Shown here piece after piece: positions 29,283-38,722 of a stretch of DNA of 64,000 bases; position 1 is the first letter of the stretch, and each line of letters begins with the position of its first letter. The notes under the pieces are model-generated. The model made no database searches. It was given only the letters and a program-made list of their open reading frames with translations, and had not been told where the DNA came from. This DNA comes from Streptococcus oriscaviae. Lineage in GTDB: Bacteria; Bacillota; Bacilli; Lactobacillales; Streptococcaceae. The position numbers and the translations under genes are program-made. Where the stretch lies: positions 1,426,001 through 1,490,000 of the forward strand of contig NZ_CP073084.1 in assembly GCF_018137985.1 (NCBI RefSeq). Reading direction: 5' to 3'.

Positions 29283-30125
29283 TTATCCCTTGTCACCACC
29301 ACTTGTTAAACCAGATACAAAGTTCTTTTGTAGGAAGAAGAATAAGATACTGATAGGGAGGGCGATGAGTATAGCCCCTGCCGCAAAGTAAGCGATCTTC
29401 AGATTTTTTGCATCACTGATGAAGGTTTGAAGACCGACCGCAACAGTATAAAATTCCTTTTCACGAAGCAAGAATTTGGACAAGATGTAATCTCCAAAAG
29501 GTCCCATGAAGGCCCAGAGTGCTTGCACCGCAATCATTGGACGAACGAGAGGGAGGACGATTTGCCAGAAACGTCTGAAGTGACCAGCACCGTCTAGTTT
29601 TGCAGATTCATCAAGAGAGATTGGCACCGTATCAAAGTAGCCTTTCATGAGCCAAGCGTTCATTGGGATACCACCACCGACATAAAGGAAGATGAGGAAC
29701 CAGCTTTGGTTGAGCGCATTGAGCATGAGGGCCATAACGAAGAAGGCTGTAAGGGCAGCCATGGTAGGCACCATTTGAATAATCAAGAAGAAGACCAAAC
29801 TCTGCTTGCGAGCCAAGAAGTTGTAACGACTATAAGCATATCCTGCAAGTACAACTATACTCGTTTGGATGACCATTGTCAAGAGTGCAATAATCAAGGT
29901 GTTGAGGTACCAAGTGCCGTACAGTGTCTCGCTGAAGAGTTTGTTAAAGTTGTCAAAGGTAAAGTTGATGTTGCTATCCAGCTTGAAGGCCACCACGTTA
30001 CCTGATTTGAAGGCGGACATGATGGTAATCAAGAGAGGATAGATGATGATGACAGACAGGGTAATCAGATAGAGATAGGTCAATGTCTGGTTGATGCGGC
30101 GTTTTGCTTTCACAGATAATTTCAT
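29283..30125 (-). CDS. malD: Maltodextrin ABC transporter permease MalD (MalG type)
   Basis: 280 residues from ATG 30125; the frame continues upstream into malC without a ribosome site, so I reject the earlier start. Six membrane segments. The permease EAA loop is near residues 170-190 ([28 protein letters not shown]). It forms the membrane channel with MalC and depends on a shared ATPase (MsmK in streptococci) not encoded here. It begins one base before the malC stop. Confidence 0.92.
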   Translation of the reverse strand: MKLSVKAKRRINQTLTYLYLITLSVIIIYPLLITIMSAFKSGNVVAFKLDSNINFTFDNFNKLFSETLYGTWYLNTLIIALLTMVIQTSIVVLAGYAYSRYNFLARKQSLVFFLIIQMVPTMAALTAFFVMALMLNALNQSWFLIFLYVGGGIPMNAWLMKGYFDTVPISLDESAKLDGAGHFRRFWQIVLPLVRPMIAVQALWAFMGPFGDYILSKFLLREKEFYTVAVGLQTFISDAKNLKIAYFAAGAILIALPISILFFFLQKNFVSGLTSGGDKG

Positions 30126-30126
30126 C

Positions 30127-31422
30127 TTACACATCCTCCATTTCAAAGGCATTTAGTTTCTTAAAGGCAATCATCGAAATGCTGATGACAATCATGGAAA
30201 TAATCAAGGTTACGGCTGCGGCCATTGAGTATTGAGGTGCTGTACCAGTTGTTAGCTTGTAAATCCATGAGATAAGAATATCTGTTGAACCAGCTCCACC
30301 TCCGACACTACCAGGGCCACCGTTGTTAAAGAGGTAGATGATAGAGAAGTTGTTAAAGTTGAAGGTGTACTGACTAATCAGAGTTGGTGCTGCAACGGCC
30401 AGAATCATTGGCAGAGTGATGTTGCGGAATTTCTGGATAGCACTTGCGCCATCGATATAGGCAGCTTCGTAGAGATCGTTTGGAATAGACTGCAAGATAC
30501 CCAAGGTTAAGACATAGATATAAGGGAATCCAAGCCAAGCCTGCATCATGATAAGGGCTACTTTGGTCCAGAATGGGTCAGTCTTCCAAGGAATCAAGAA
30601 GTTATCGATAAATGGCAAGAATTTGCTCAAGAAAGGCAAGACCTGTGTATTGATTGCACCGACACTATCGTTGAACATATTGCTGAACGTCAAGATGGTC
30701 ACGAAAGCAGGAACAGCCCAAGGAAGAAGGAAGATAACACCGAAGATACGTTTTCCTTTAATGAATGGCTGGTTTGCGATGATAGCGGTCAGGATACCGA
30801 TAACAATCTGAGCCGTAGAAGCGCAGAGAGCCCAAATGATTGTCCAAGAAAGGACAGAGCCAAATGCAGAACGGAAGGTACTCAATTGCCAGATGTTAGC
30901 GAAGTTGGTACCGCCTACCCAGTCCAACAGTGCGCCTGGTGGCAAATGTTGGAAATCGTAGTTGGTGAAGGCGATAAAGAGGGTTACAACGACCGGGAAG
31001 ATAATAGCAAAGGTCATTGCAATATAAGAAGGGATAATCAATAAATAAGGGAAGCCGTTGCTGTAAATATTTTTCAGCATTTCTTGGAAGGTAGTTGCAA
31101 CAGGCATTCCCGCATTCCAACGCTTGGCCGTTTGATAGGCATCTTTTAGGTTCAGGGCATAAAAAGCCAAATAGACCACAAGGATGATCAAGTGGAGTGA
31201 CCCGCGAATCAACATGAAGAGGGAGTTGTCTTGCCCGCGGACGCTACCGAGGGTAATCAAGTTGCTCAACTCAGCAGCTGCGATTGTAAGGAAATAAGCG
31301 AGAAAGGCGATGGAAACTCCTAAAAAGATAAATCCTTTGGCTTTTTGCTTGTTATAGATCTGTCCAAGACCTGGGATAAGGGACAAGAGGAGTGCCTTAC
31401 CTGGATTTTGCTGTTTAGTCAT
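30127..31422 (-). CDS. malC: Maltodextrin ABC transporter permease MalC (MalF type)
   Basis: 431 residues from ATG 31422, chosen for the AAGGAG site directly upstream; the frame opens earlier but through the malX terminator hairpin. It has an N-terminal membrane domain extra to most MalF proteins and an EAA loop at [23 protein letters not shown]. Together with MalD it imports maltodextrins delivered by MalX. Confidence 0.92.
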   Translation of the reverse strand: MTKQQNPGKALLLSLIPGLGQIYNKQKAKGFIFLGVSIAFLAYFLTIAAAELSNLITLGSVRGQDNSLFMLIRGSLHLIILVVYLAFYALNLKDAYQTAKRWNAGMPVATTFQEMLKNIYSNGFPYLLIIPSYIAMTFAIIFPVVVTLFIAFTNYDFQHLPPGALLDWVGGTNFANIWQLSTFRSAFGSVLSWTIIWALCASTAQIVIGILTAIIANQPFIKGKRIFGVIFLLPWAVPAFVTILTFSNMFNDSVGAINTQVLPFLSKFLPFIDNFLIPWKTDPFWTKVALIMMQAWLGFPYIYVLTLGILQSIPNDLYEAAYIDGASAIQKFRNITLPMILAVAAPTLISQYTFNFNNFSIIYLFNNGGPGSVGGGAGSTDILISWIYKLTTGTAPQYSMAAAVTLIISMIVISISMIAFKKLNAFEMEDV

Positions 31423-31516
31423 AAAATCTCCTTTTAAATAAAAGGGGAGGGGGAAGTTTAGGTCAGACTTCCTCTCCTCCCGGTGACACTGACATAGTAA
31501 TAGACTGCTTTTAAGA

Positions 31517-31548
31517 AAAGTGGACTGGGGGAATTCCCAGTCCACTTT
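31517..31548 (-). terminator. Hairpin between malX and malC
   Basis: AAAGTGGACTGGG pairs with CCCAGTCCACTTT (13 bp), with a modest T-rich tail on the minus strand. This fits a partial terminator that lets malX be expressed above the permeases. Confidence 0.65.
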
Positions 31549-31563
31549 ATGTTCGATTAGTGA

Positions 31564-32814
31564 TTAGTTACCGTATTTTTGAGCGATTTGGTCTTTAATC
31601 AACTGAACAGCATCGTTTGCAGCAGTTTTAGCATCTTTCTTACCGCTTACTGCTTCAAAGAGCATGTTAGCAGCCGGTTCCCAAACTGTGCTCATTTCAG
31701 AGATGTTTGGCATTGGTTGTGCAGATGCGAACTGCTCGATAACCGCTGTTGTCAATTCGTCGTTCTTGCTTACAGCGTACTCACGAGCTTCAGTGTTAGC
31801 AGGCACTTCGTTTGTTGCGTCGTAGAGAGCTTTTTGTTGTTCAGTAGCTGTCAAGTGGTCAACAAATTTTTGAGCCAATTCAGCGTTCTTAGAACCTGAA
31901 GGGATAACCCATGCTTTACCACCACCGAAGGCTTGGTAAGCTTCACCGTTAGGAAGAGTTGGGATGGTAGTTACACCGTAGTTTACACCAGCTTCCTTCA
32001 AAGCAGCTGCTTTCCATGGGCCGTCGATGATAACTGCTGTTTTACCTTCTGTAAATTGAGTTTGGATCAAGTTACCTGCAGCAGATGCATCTTGAAGACC
32101 TTGAGGCCATTTTTCATACCAAGTTTTTGCGTATTCAATTGCTTTTACAGCACCTTCGTTTGCAAGACCGATGTCTTTAGGATCTGTACCGTTTTCACCG
32201 AATACATAACCACCGTAACCTGAGAGAAGTCCGTATGCGTAGTAGAAGTTTGTCCAGTCAGCAAGGAAGGCAGTTGTTTTACCAGTTTCACCTTCAAAAG
32301 CGTACTTGCTGTCTTTAGCCAATTCTTCCAATTCAGCGAATGTCTTAGGTGCTGCAGAAACAAGGTCTTTGTTGTAGTAAGCTACCAAGGTTTCGATAAC
32401 TGCTGGAGAACCGTATACTTTTCCGCCAGATGTTACAAGAGTTTCTGTAACGTCATCTGTTTTGCTTGTTTCAGCCAATTTCACTTCTGCAAGCTGACCT
32501 TCAGCACCGAGGCTGCCTACGCGGTCATATGGTGCCATCATAACGTCTGGAGCTGAACCAGATTGGTTATCGAGTGACAAGTTGTCAAGACCTGTAAGAG
32601 CATCACCTGTTTTAACGGTAACAGTCACGCCATTTTCTTTCTCGAAAGAAGCTTTCACGTCGTTGATGTAAGCCTCATAGCCTTGGTCAACGTAGACTGT
32701 CAGTTCTTTGCTTGCCTCTGATGAGCTTGAAGAACTTGATGAGTTCGAGCAAGCAGCCAAGACAGCAGTGGATGCAGCAAGAAGAGCTACGCTCTTAAGA
32801 AGTTTGTGTTTCAT
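31564..32814 (-). CDS. malX: Maltose/maltodextrin-binding lipoprotein MalX
   Basis: 416 residues. The signal peptide has lipobox LAAC (Cys22) and a serine-rich linker. The body is a family 1 solute-binding protein (TVYVDQGYEAYINDVKASFEKENGVTVTVK, DVMMAPYDRVGSLGAEGQL, FGGGKAWVIPSGSKN). It captures maltodextrins outside the cell for MalC-MalD. First gene of the minus-strand operon, behind a MalR/CcpA-type control region. Confidence 0.93.
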   Translation of the reverse strand: MKHKLLKSVALLAASTAVLAACSNSSSSSSSSEASKELTVYVDQGYEAYINDVKASFEKENGVTVTVKTGDALTGLDNLSLDNQSGSAPDVMMAPYDRVGSLGAEGQLAEVKLAETSKTDDVTETLVTSGGKVYGSPAVIETLVAYYNKDLVSAAPKTFAELEELAKDSKYAFEGETGKTTAFLADWTNFYYAYGLLSGYGGYVFGENGTDPKDIGLANEGAVKAIEYAKTWYEKWPQGLQDASAAGNLIQTQFTEGKTAVIIDGPWKAAALKEAGVNYGVTTIPTLPNGEAYQAFGGGKAWVIPSGSKNAELAQKFVDHLTATEQQKALYDATNEVPANTEAREYAVSKNDELTTAVIEQFASAQPMPNISEMSTVWEPAANMLFEAVSGKKDAKTAANDAVQLIKDQIAQKYGN

Positions 32815-32860
32815 ATTATTCCCTCCAAGAATAAAAATAAATTTGATGATACGTCAGCTT

Positions 32861-32917
32861 AACGCAAACGTTTTCTTAAACTAAAGTAATTATACTACAA
32901 GTTGAATGCGTTTGCAA
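32861..32917 (-). promoter_or_regulatory. malX promoter with MalR-like operator
   Basis: On the minus strand: TTGCAA (32912-32917), 17 bases, TATAAT (32889-32894). The -35 is embedded in GCAAACGCA. A second half-palindrome, CGCAAACGTTTT (plus strand about 32863-32874), lies downstream of the start point. Both resemble MalR operators. Confidence 0.7.
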
Positions 32918-33030
32918 GAGTTTTTGCGAGGAAATTATAAAAAATTTTAAAGTCCTACTCTAGAAAAGTGATATATAATAGAAGAAAAAGGGGAGATAAT
33001 GATAAAAATGAAAAAATGCTTTATTTCTGC

Positions 33031-33078
33031 TTGATTTGTTAGCGCTATCATTATATAATGGGTGTAGCAAACGTTTGC
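33031..33078 (+). promoter_or_regulatory. malQ promoter with cre-like site and MalR operator
   Basis: TTGATT (33031-33036), 17 bases, TATAAT (33054-33059). TGTTAGCGCTATCA (33037-33050) in the spacer resembles a CcpA cre site. A perfect palindrome GCAAACGTTTGC (33067-33078) at the start point matches a MalR operator. Confidence 0.7.
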
Positions 33079-33131
33079 GCGTCAAACAACTTTCTTAAAC
33101 TATTTAATTTCACTGACCGAGGTATACCTAT

Positions 33132-34655
33132 ATGAAAGAACGTCAAAGTGGGGTACTGATGCATATTTCGTCCTTGCCGGGCAAGTATGGCATTGGTTCG
33201 CTCGGTCGAGAGGCCTACGAATTCGTTGATTTTCTCGTCCGCACCAAGCAACGCTACTGGCAAATCCTGCCCCTAGGAACCACCAGTTACGGGGATTCTC
33301 CCTATCAGTCCTTCTCTGCCTTTGCAGGCAACACGCACTTTATTGATATTGATTTCTTAATTGAAAACGGCTGGCTCAGTCCCAGTGATTTGGAAGGGGT
33401 TGACTTTGGCAGCAATCCTGAAGAAGTCGATTACGCTAAAATCTTCCACGGTCGCCGACCTGTACTTGAAAAGGCGGTAGCGACTCTCAAATCTCACGGT
33501 TTGCCAGAAGAATATTGGGCGTTTTTGAGAGAAAATGACTTCTGGATCCACACTTTTGCAGAATACATGGCTATCAAGGAACATTTTGACCTCAAGGCTT
33601 GGACAGAATGGGAAGACGATGCCATCCGTCTGCGACAGGCTCATGCCCTAGAACACTACCGTCAGCTCCTAGCAGAGCAAATGGATTACCACCGCATCAC
33701 TCAGTATCTTTTCTTTAGCCAATGGAAGGCTCTTAAAACCTATGCCAATGAGAAGGGGATTGAGTTTGTCGGTGATATGCCTATCTATATCGCAGCAGAC
33801 TCGTCTGATATGTGGGCAAACCCACACTTCTTTAAAACGGACGAAGAGGGCCGTCCAAGTGTTGTAGCAGGGTGTCCGCCGGATGCATTTTCTGAAATTG
33901 GACAGCTCTGGGGTAATCCAATTTATGACTGGGATACCATGAAGGCAGATGGGTTTACCTGGTGGATTGCGCGGTTGAGGGAAAGCTTTAAGATGTATGA
34001 TATGGTGCGCATTGACCACTTTATCGGCTTTGCCTCCTTCTGGGAAATCCCTGCCCGAGAAGAAACAGCTGTTAATGGCTATCGAGTAGAAGCGCCTGGT
34101 TTTGAGCTGTTTGCAGCCATTCGTCAGGAATTGGGAGATCTGAACATTATTGCAGAAGACTTAGGAACTGTGACAGATAAGGTTATCCAACTCAGAGAAA
34201 CAACAGGTTTCCCAGGAATGAAGGTGTTGCAATTTGCTTTTGATCCAAAGGGAGATAGCATCGAGTTGCCACACAACCACCGCAATAATGTGGTTGCCTA
34301 TACAGGTACCCATGATAACGACACCATTCGTGGCTGGTATGAAAAAGAGCTGGATGACGCCTCCAAGGAATACTTGGATCGTTACACCAACCGCAGACCG
34401 GATGAGTCTATCAACCACACCATGTTGCGAACCTTATTCGGCTCAGTTGCCTTTATGGCTGTTGTCACCATGCAGGATTTGTTAGACTTGGACGGCACAG
34501 CCCGGATGAACCTGCCAAACACTTTAGGCGGCAACTGGGTATGGCGGATGACGGCAGACCAGTTAACCCCAGCTATTGAAGAAAACTTGTTAGACTTGAC
34601 GACTACCTATCGCCGTCAAAACAAGCGCCTAAGCCAATTAGAAACAGTTGACTAA
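33132..34655 (+). CDS. malQ: 4-alpha-glucanotransferase (amylomaltase) MalQ
   Basis: 507 residues, GH77. It transfers glucan chains between maltodextrins, releasing glucose. Signatures: SPYQSFSAFAGN, GDMPIYIAADSSDMWANP, MVRIDHFIGFASFWEIP (Asp nucleophile), NIIAEDLGTVT (Glu acid) and TGTHDNDTIRGW. Divergent from malX behind its own promoter. The usual partner glgP (malP) is not downstream; a terminator follows instead. Confidence 0.95.
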   Translation: MKERQSGVLMHISSLPGKYGIGSLGREAYEFVDFLVRTKQRYWQILPLGTTSYGDSPYQSFSAFAGNTHFIDIDFLIENGWLSPSDLEGVDFGSNPEEVDYAKIFHGRRPVLEKAVATLKSHGLPEEYWAFLRENDFWIHTFAEYMAIKEHFDLKAWTEWEDDAIRLRQAHALEHYRQLLAEQMDYHRITQYLFFSQWKALKTYANEKGIEFVGDMPIYIAADSSDMWANPHFFKTDEEGRPSVVAGCPPDAFSEIGQLWGNPIYDWDTMKADGFTWWIARLRESFKMYDMVRIDHFIGFASFWEIPAREETAVNGYRVEAPGFELFAAIRQELGDLNIIAEDLGTVTDKVIQLRETTGFPGMKVLQFAFDPKGDSIELPHNHRNNVVAYTGTHDNDTIRGWYEKELDDASKEYLDRYTNRRPDESINHTMLRTLFGSVAFMAVVTMQDLLDLDGTARMNLPNTLGGNWVWRMTADQLTPAIEENLLDLTTTYRRQNKRLSQLETVD

Positions 34656-34660
34656 ACACC

Positions 34661-34695
34661 TATCTGATGGCTATTTTGCCGTCAGATATTTTTGT
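34661..34695 (+). terminator. malQ terminator
   Basis: TATCTGATGGC pairs with CCGTCAGATA, then TTTTTG. Confidence 0.75.
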
Positions 34696-34710
34696 CGTTA
34701 ACAAAACATA

Positions 34711-34739
34711 TTGACAAACCAAATATAAAGGAGTATACT
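34711..34739 (+). promoter_or_regulatory. Consensus promoter of the four-helix membrane protein gene
   Basis: TTGACA (34711-34716), 17 bases, TATACT (34734-34739), then AGGAGG before ATG 34765. Confidence 0.75.
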
Positions 34740-34764
34740 TAAGAAAATTTAGGAGGTATTCCGG

Positions 34765-35289
34765 ATGAAAAAACCAATTCATTTATACATCTTTGTTGTC
34801 TTGTCTGGGATTGCAAGCGTATGGCGTGTCATCGGGGCGTTTTCTTCTTCGCCTAATGCTGCTCAGCAACTGGCGCAGCAGCAAGCAGTTGCAGGTGTGG
34901 CAACCGAAGCAGAACTTCTTGCCATCTATGAACCCTTGTTGGCTTTCCAGACAGGGATTGTGCAAAAAATCTTTGGTATAGTGTTATTGCTGCTGGTGGT
35001 CGGCGCAGCTGTCTTCCTGCTTCAAAAGAAAAATGAACTGGCATCCTATGTTTATATGGGCTATTTGTTTGGTACCTTGCTGATGGCGACCTACACGTTC
35101 ATTGTAACGCGTGGTCTATTTAGCCAGTTTGCCAATGAAACAATACGCTCTATTATGACTGGTACGGTACTGGGCAGTTACATTTTATCCGTTGTCTTGT
35201 TTGCAATCTACTTTGGTCTGACGGTCTTTTTCTTGCTCCGCAAACCAAAAGAAACACCAAATTTGACACCGAATGCAACAGATATTTAA
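34765..35289 (+). CDS. Four-helix membrane protein of unknown function
   Basis: 174 residues. Four hydrophobic segments at about 7-28, 65-87, 91-116 and 132-158, an outside loop rich in Ala/Gln (SSPNAAQQLAQQQAVAGV) after the first, and a short polar C-terminus. No catalytic motif seen. It has its own near-consensus promoter and terminator. I do not recognise a function. Confidence 0.7.
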   Translation: MKKPIHLYIFVVLSGIASVWRVIGAFSSSPNAAQQLAQQQAVAGVATEAELLAIYEPLLAFQTGIVQKIFGIVLLLLVVGAAVFLLQKKNELASYVYMGYLFGTLLMATYTFIVTRGLFSQFANETIRSIMTGTVLGSYILSVVLFAIYFGLTVFFLLRKPKETPNLTPNATDI

Positions 35290-35295
35290 TCAAAG

Positions 35296-35325
35296 ACCTA
35301 GCTTGGAATGAGCTAGGTTTTTGGT
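35296..35325 (+). terminator. Terminator before leuS
   Basis: ACCTAGCT and AGCTAGGT pair, then TTTTTGG. Confidence 0.7.
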
Positions 35326-35382
35326 TTGGGTCGGCAGAATTGTTGGATTTCTATCTCCTAGGTTTCCCTAGATTCCAAAACA

Positions 35383-35391
35383 TGGTATAAT
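35383..35391 (+). promoter_or_regulatory. leuS promoter (extended -10)
   Basis: TGGTATAAT ends 32 bases before the leuS ATG, leaving no room for a T-box. Confidence 0.55.
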
Positions 35392-35422
35392 AGGGCGATA
35401 AACTATTTTTGGAGAAAAAGAC

Positions 35423-37924
35423 ATGAGCTTCTACAATCACAAGGAAATCGAGCCCAAATGGCAACAATATTGGGCGGACAATCATACTTTTAAAACAGGA
35501 ACAGACGCCACCAAACCTAAGTTCTATGCCCTAGATATGTTCCCTTATCCATCTGGTGCGGGTCTGCACGTAGGCCATCCAGAGGGCTACACTGCGACCG
35601 ACATCCTCAGCCGTTACAAGCGTGCGAAAGGATACAATGTCCTTCACCCCATGGGTTGGGATGCCTTTGGTCTGCCAGCGGAGCAGTACGCCATGGATAC
35701 AGGTAATGACCCAGCAGACTTTACAGCCCAAAATATCGCCACTTTCAAGCGTCAGATTAACGCCCTTGGCTTTTCTTACGACTGGGACCGTGAAATCAAT
35801 ACAACAGACCCCAACTACTACAAGTGGACCCAGTGGATTTTCACCAAGCTCTATGAAAAAGGCCTAGCCTACGAGGCAGAAGTGCCTGTCAACTGGGTGG
35901 AGGAACTGGGAACAGCCATTGCCAATGAAGAGGTTCTTCCTGACGGAACCTCAGAGCGTGGTGGCTATCCCGTTGTCCGCAAGCCCATGCGCCAATGGAT
36001 GCTGAAAATCACAGCCTATGCCGAGCGCCTGCTCAATGACCTGGAAGAGGTTGATTGGCCAGAGTCAATCAAGGATATGCAGCGCAACTGGATTGGCAAG
36101 TCAACCGGTGCCAATGTTACGTTTAAAATCAAGAATACAGACAAGGACTTCACGGTCTTTACCACCCGTCCGGATACCCTTTTTGGGGCGACCTACGCCG
36201 TCCTTGCCCCTGAGCACAACTTGGTTGACAGCATTACTTCGCCTGAGCAGGCAGAAGCTGTAGCAGACTACAAGCGCCAAGCCTCTCTCAAATCAGACCT
36301 GGCCCGCACCGACCTGGCCAAGGAAAAAACGGGAGTCTGGACAGGTGCCTATGCCATCAACCCTGTCAATGGCAAAGAAATTCCAATCTGGATTGCCGAC
36401 TATGTCCTAGCCAGCTACGGAACAGGTGCCATCATGGCCGTTCCGGCTCACGACGAGCGGGACTGGGAATTTGCCAAACAGTTTGACCTGGAGATTCTTC
36501 CTGTTCTGGAGGGTGGCAATGTAGCAGAAGCAGCCTTCACAGAAGACGGTCCCCATATCAACTCCGGCTTCCTAGATGGCCTCAACAAGGAAGAAGCCAT
36601 TGCCAAGATGGTGAGCTGGCTAGAAGAAAAAGGCTTGGGTGAGGAGAAAATTTCCTACCGCCTCCGCGACTGGCTCTTCAGCCGCCAGCGGTACTGGGGA
36701 GAGCCCATTCCAATCATCCATTGGGAAGATGGAACATCCACAGCTGTACCAGAAAAAGACCTGCCTCTTGTCTTGCCAAAAACCGCTGACATCAAGCCTT
36801 CCGGCACGGGTGAATCACCGCTGGCCAATCTGACAGACTGGTTGGAAGTGGTACGCGAAGATGGGGTCAAGGGTCGCCGGGAAACCAACACCATGCCACA
36901 ATGGGCAGGGTCAAGCTGGTACTACCTGCGCTACATCGACCCCCACAATGACGAGAAATTGGCTGACGAAGACCTGCTCAAACAATGGCTGCCAGTTGAC
37001 ATCTATGTCGGCGGTGCCGAACATGCCGTTCTTCACCTCCTCTACGCCCGCTTCTGGCACAAATTCCTCTATGACATCGGTGTCGTTCCAACCAAGGAAC
37101 CCTTCCAAAAACTCTTTAACCAAGGGATGATTTTGGGAACCAGCTACCGCGATGGCCGTGGGGCTCTGGTTGCGACCGATAAGGTGGAAAAACGGGACGG
37201 TTCCTTCTTCCATATCGAAACGGGGGAAGAACTGGAACAAGCGCCAGCCAAGATGTCTAAATCCCTGAAAAACGTGGTCAACCCAGATGATGTCATTGAC
37301 CAGTACGGGGCGGACACCCTGCGGGTTTATGAAATGTTTATGGGGCCGCTGGATGCCTCTATCGCCTGGTCTGAGGAAGGTCTGGAAGGTTCGCGTAAAT
37401 TCCTAGACCGGGTTTACCGCCTCTTGACCAAGAAGGAGCTGGTGGCAGAAAATAATGGGCACCTGGACAAGGTCTACCATGAAACCGTGAAAACAGTGAG
37501 CGAGCACATCGAAGGGCTCAAGTTCAATACCGCTATCGCCCAGCTCATGATTTTTGTCAACGCAGCCAACAAGGAAGACCAGCTCTATGTCGAGTATGCC
37601 AAGGGCTTCATCCAGTTGCTGGCACCATTTGCCCCACACTTGGGGGAGGAACTCTGGCAGCTGGTAACAGGTAATCAAGAGTCCATCTCTCATGTGGCTT
37701 GGCCAAGTTATGACGAGAGCAAGCTGGTAGAGAACGAAGTGGAAATCGTTGTCCAAATCAAGGGCAAGGTCAAAGCCAAACTCATGGTGCCAAAGGATGC
37801 CAGCCGTGAAGAACTGGAAAGCATCGCCCTCGCAAATGAAAAAATCCAGGCAGAAGTAGCCGGTAAAGAAATCGTCAAGGTGATTAGTGTACCAAATAAA
37901 TTGGTTAATATTGTTGTCAAATAA
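35423..37924 (+). CDS. leuS: Leucyl-tRNA synthetase
   Basis: 833 residues, the usual size. Class I HIGH motif variant is in [19 protein letters not shown] (about 40-58), the CP1 editing domain is centred on [19 protein letters not shown], and KMSKS occurs in [16 protein letters not shown] (about 612). The C-terminus ends [11 protein letters not shown]. Two further copies of this last decapeptide-coding stretch lie downstream, which points to the 3' end as an integration target. Confidence 0.97.
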   Translation: MSFYNHKEIEPKWQQYWADNHTFKTGTDATKPKFYALDMFPYPSGAGLHVGHPEGYTATDILSRYKRAKGYNVLHPMGWDAFGLPAEQYAMDTGNDPADFTAQNIATFKRQINALGFSYDWDREINTTDPNYYKWTQWIFTKLYEKGLAYEAEVPVNWVEELGTAIANEEVLPDGTSERGGYPVVRKPMRQWMLKITAYAERLLNDLEEVDWPESIKDMQRNWIGKSTGANVTFKIKNTDKDFTVFTTRPDTLFGATYAVLAPEHNLVDSITSPEQAEAVADYKRQASLKSDLARTDLAKEKTGVWTGAYAINPVNGKEIPIWIADYVLASYGTGAIMAVPAHDERDWEFAKQFDLEILPVLEGGNVAEAAFTEDGPHINSGFLDGLNKEEAIAKMVSWLEEKGLGEEKISYRLRDWLFSRQRYWGEPIPIIHWEDGTSTAVPEKDLPLVLPKTADIKPSGTGESPLANLTDWLEVVREDGVKGRRETNTMPQWAGSSWYYLRYIDPHNDEKLADEDLLKQWLPVDIYVGGAEHAVLHLLYARFWHKFLYDIGVVPTKEPFQKLFNQGMILGTSYRDGRGALVATDKVEKRDGSFFHIETGEELEQAPAKMSKSLKNVVNPDDVIDQYGADTLRVYEMFMGPLDASIAWSEEGLEGSRKFLDRVYRLLTKKELVAENNGHLDKVYHETVKTVSEHIEGLKFNTAIAQLMIFVNAANKEDQLYVEYAKGFIQLLAPFAPHLGEELWQLVTGNQESISHVAWPSYDESKLVENEVEIVVQIKGKVKAKLMVPKDASREELESIALANEKIQAEVAGKEIVKVISVPNKLVNIVVK

Positions 37925-38106
37925 CCAATTTATTTGCTCATTTCCAACCTCCAACAGTTCACTGGACTGTTGGAGCCAAACAAACTCGTCAATATCGTTA
38001 CTAAGTAACAATCGCCTCGTTTGTTTGTTTATCTCCCACCTTCAACAGTCTATCCGTAGACTATCGAAGTCAACTAAATTGGTTAATATTGTTGTCAAAT
38101 AACCAA
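37897..38106 (+). repeat. Three tandem copies of the leuS 3' end (att-like)
   Basis: Copy 1 (leuS itself, stop at 37922) and copy 3 (stop at 38100-38102) share a perfect 32-bp direct repeat: 37897-37928 and 38075-38106. Copy 2 (37981-38008) encodes nearly the same peptide, KLVNIVTK-stop, with mostly synonymous differences. Similarity continues past each stop (TTATTTG, TTTCCAAC). This is the pattern left by elements that integrate in a gene's 3' end and restore it. Confidence 0.75.
37949..37975 (+). terminator. leuS terminator-like hairpin (copy 1)
   Basis: CTCCAACAGT and ACTGTTGGAG, perfect 10 bp with a 7-base loop; no T-run. A related hairpin with paired changes sits after copy 2 (38040-38069, 11 of 13 pairs). 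Confidence 0.55.
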
Positions 38107-38154
38107 ATTATTTGATTGTTTCCAACTCTCTCCAAGAATCGAGGTAAAAAGGAT

Positions 38155-38465
38155 ATGAAAAAACTGAAAAGCTGATAGATGACATCATCAATCTGATTTT
38201 AGTTCCAACATTGACTTCAGAGGAACGAGAAATATTGGTCGAGTATAAGGACAAGCTGCTGCTCGAACCTCAAAAGGAAGCCAATCATATGGCAGGCTTG
38301 GCTGAAGAACTTCGGCAGCTCGCTGTACGCAACCTTGCTCAGGAAAGAACCCTATCACCTGAAGTGGGCGCCTTCTATCAACAAATAGCCACAGTTGGTC
38401 AATTTGATAGAAATCTTGCCAGTGGCTTGCTTTCGGTTGGCGTCCATTTCAATACTGCTCCATGA
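38155..38465 (+). pseudogene. Bacteriocin immunity-like gene with a one-base deletion
   Basis: ATG 38155 is followed by six A, then CTGAAAAGCTGA: the frame stops after six codons. Adding one A restores MKKTEKLIDDIINLILVP and joins the open frame that runs to TGA 38463-38465 (about 103 residues). The all-helical, charged product with LTSEEREILVEYKDKLL and LSPEVGAFYQQI resembles EntA-immunity-type proteins, which protect from class II bacteriocins (tentative). An internal start at ATG 38289 or TTG 38208 could make a shortened form. Ribosome slippage in the A run is also possible. Confidence 0.55.
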
Positions 38466-38523
38466 TGTTCAAAATATTCAGATTCTGCTCCATCTGCTGA
38501 TGGGCAAAGATAAAAAGCAACCA

Positions 38524-38556
38524 AGGTCTACCTCTATCGGAGGATAGGCCTTTTTC
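38524..38556 (+). terminator. Terminator after the immunity-like gene
   Basis: AGGTCTACCTC and GAGGATAGGCCT pair with one bulge, then TTTTTC. Confidence 0.6.
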
Positions 38557-38636
38557 TTACAAATTTTCGGTGTTTTTTATAAAAATTTTTGGCCCCTGTT
38601 AGAGATGTTTTTTTAAGGAGTCAGTTTTTCAGTTGG

Positions 38637-38691
38637 TTTAAGTTTTTTCTAAGTTTTCTTTAAGGTGTCTGAAAGCCTAGTGGGCTAAGAT
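38637..38691 (+). promoter_or_regulatory. Phased TTTAAG repeats and -10 before the CHAP gene
   Basis: TTTAAG (38637), TCTAAG (38648) and TTTAAG (38659) are spaced exactly 11 bases apart. The CiaR box of streptococci is TTTAAG-N5-TTTAAG, so this looks like an OmpR-family regulator site with three half-sites. TAAGAT (38686-38691) is the likely -10. A further TTTAAG lies at 38612. Confidence 0.55.
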
Positions 38692-38722
38692 GAACCTATA
38701 TTAAGAAAAAGAGGAAAACACA

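Noticed and set aside
34711..35289. ABC permease as function of the four-helix membrane protein
   Set aside because: No EAA loop and no ATPase or binding protein gene next to it.
35392..35422. T-box riboswitch for leuS
   Set aside because: The gap between the -10 and the ATG is far too short.
37887..38102. 71-codon frame running from the leuS end through the repeats
   Set aside because: It has no ribosome site and exists because copies 1 and 3 lie in related frames.
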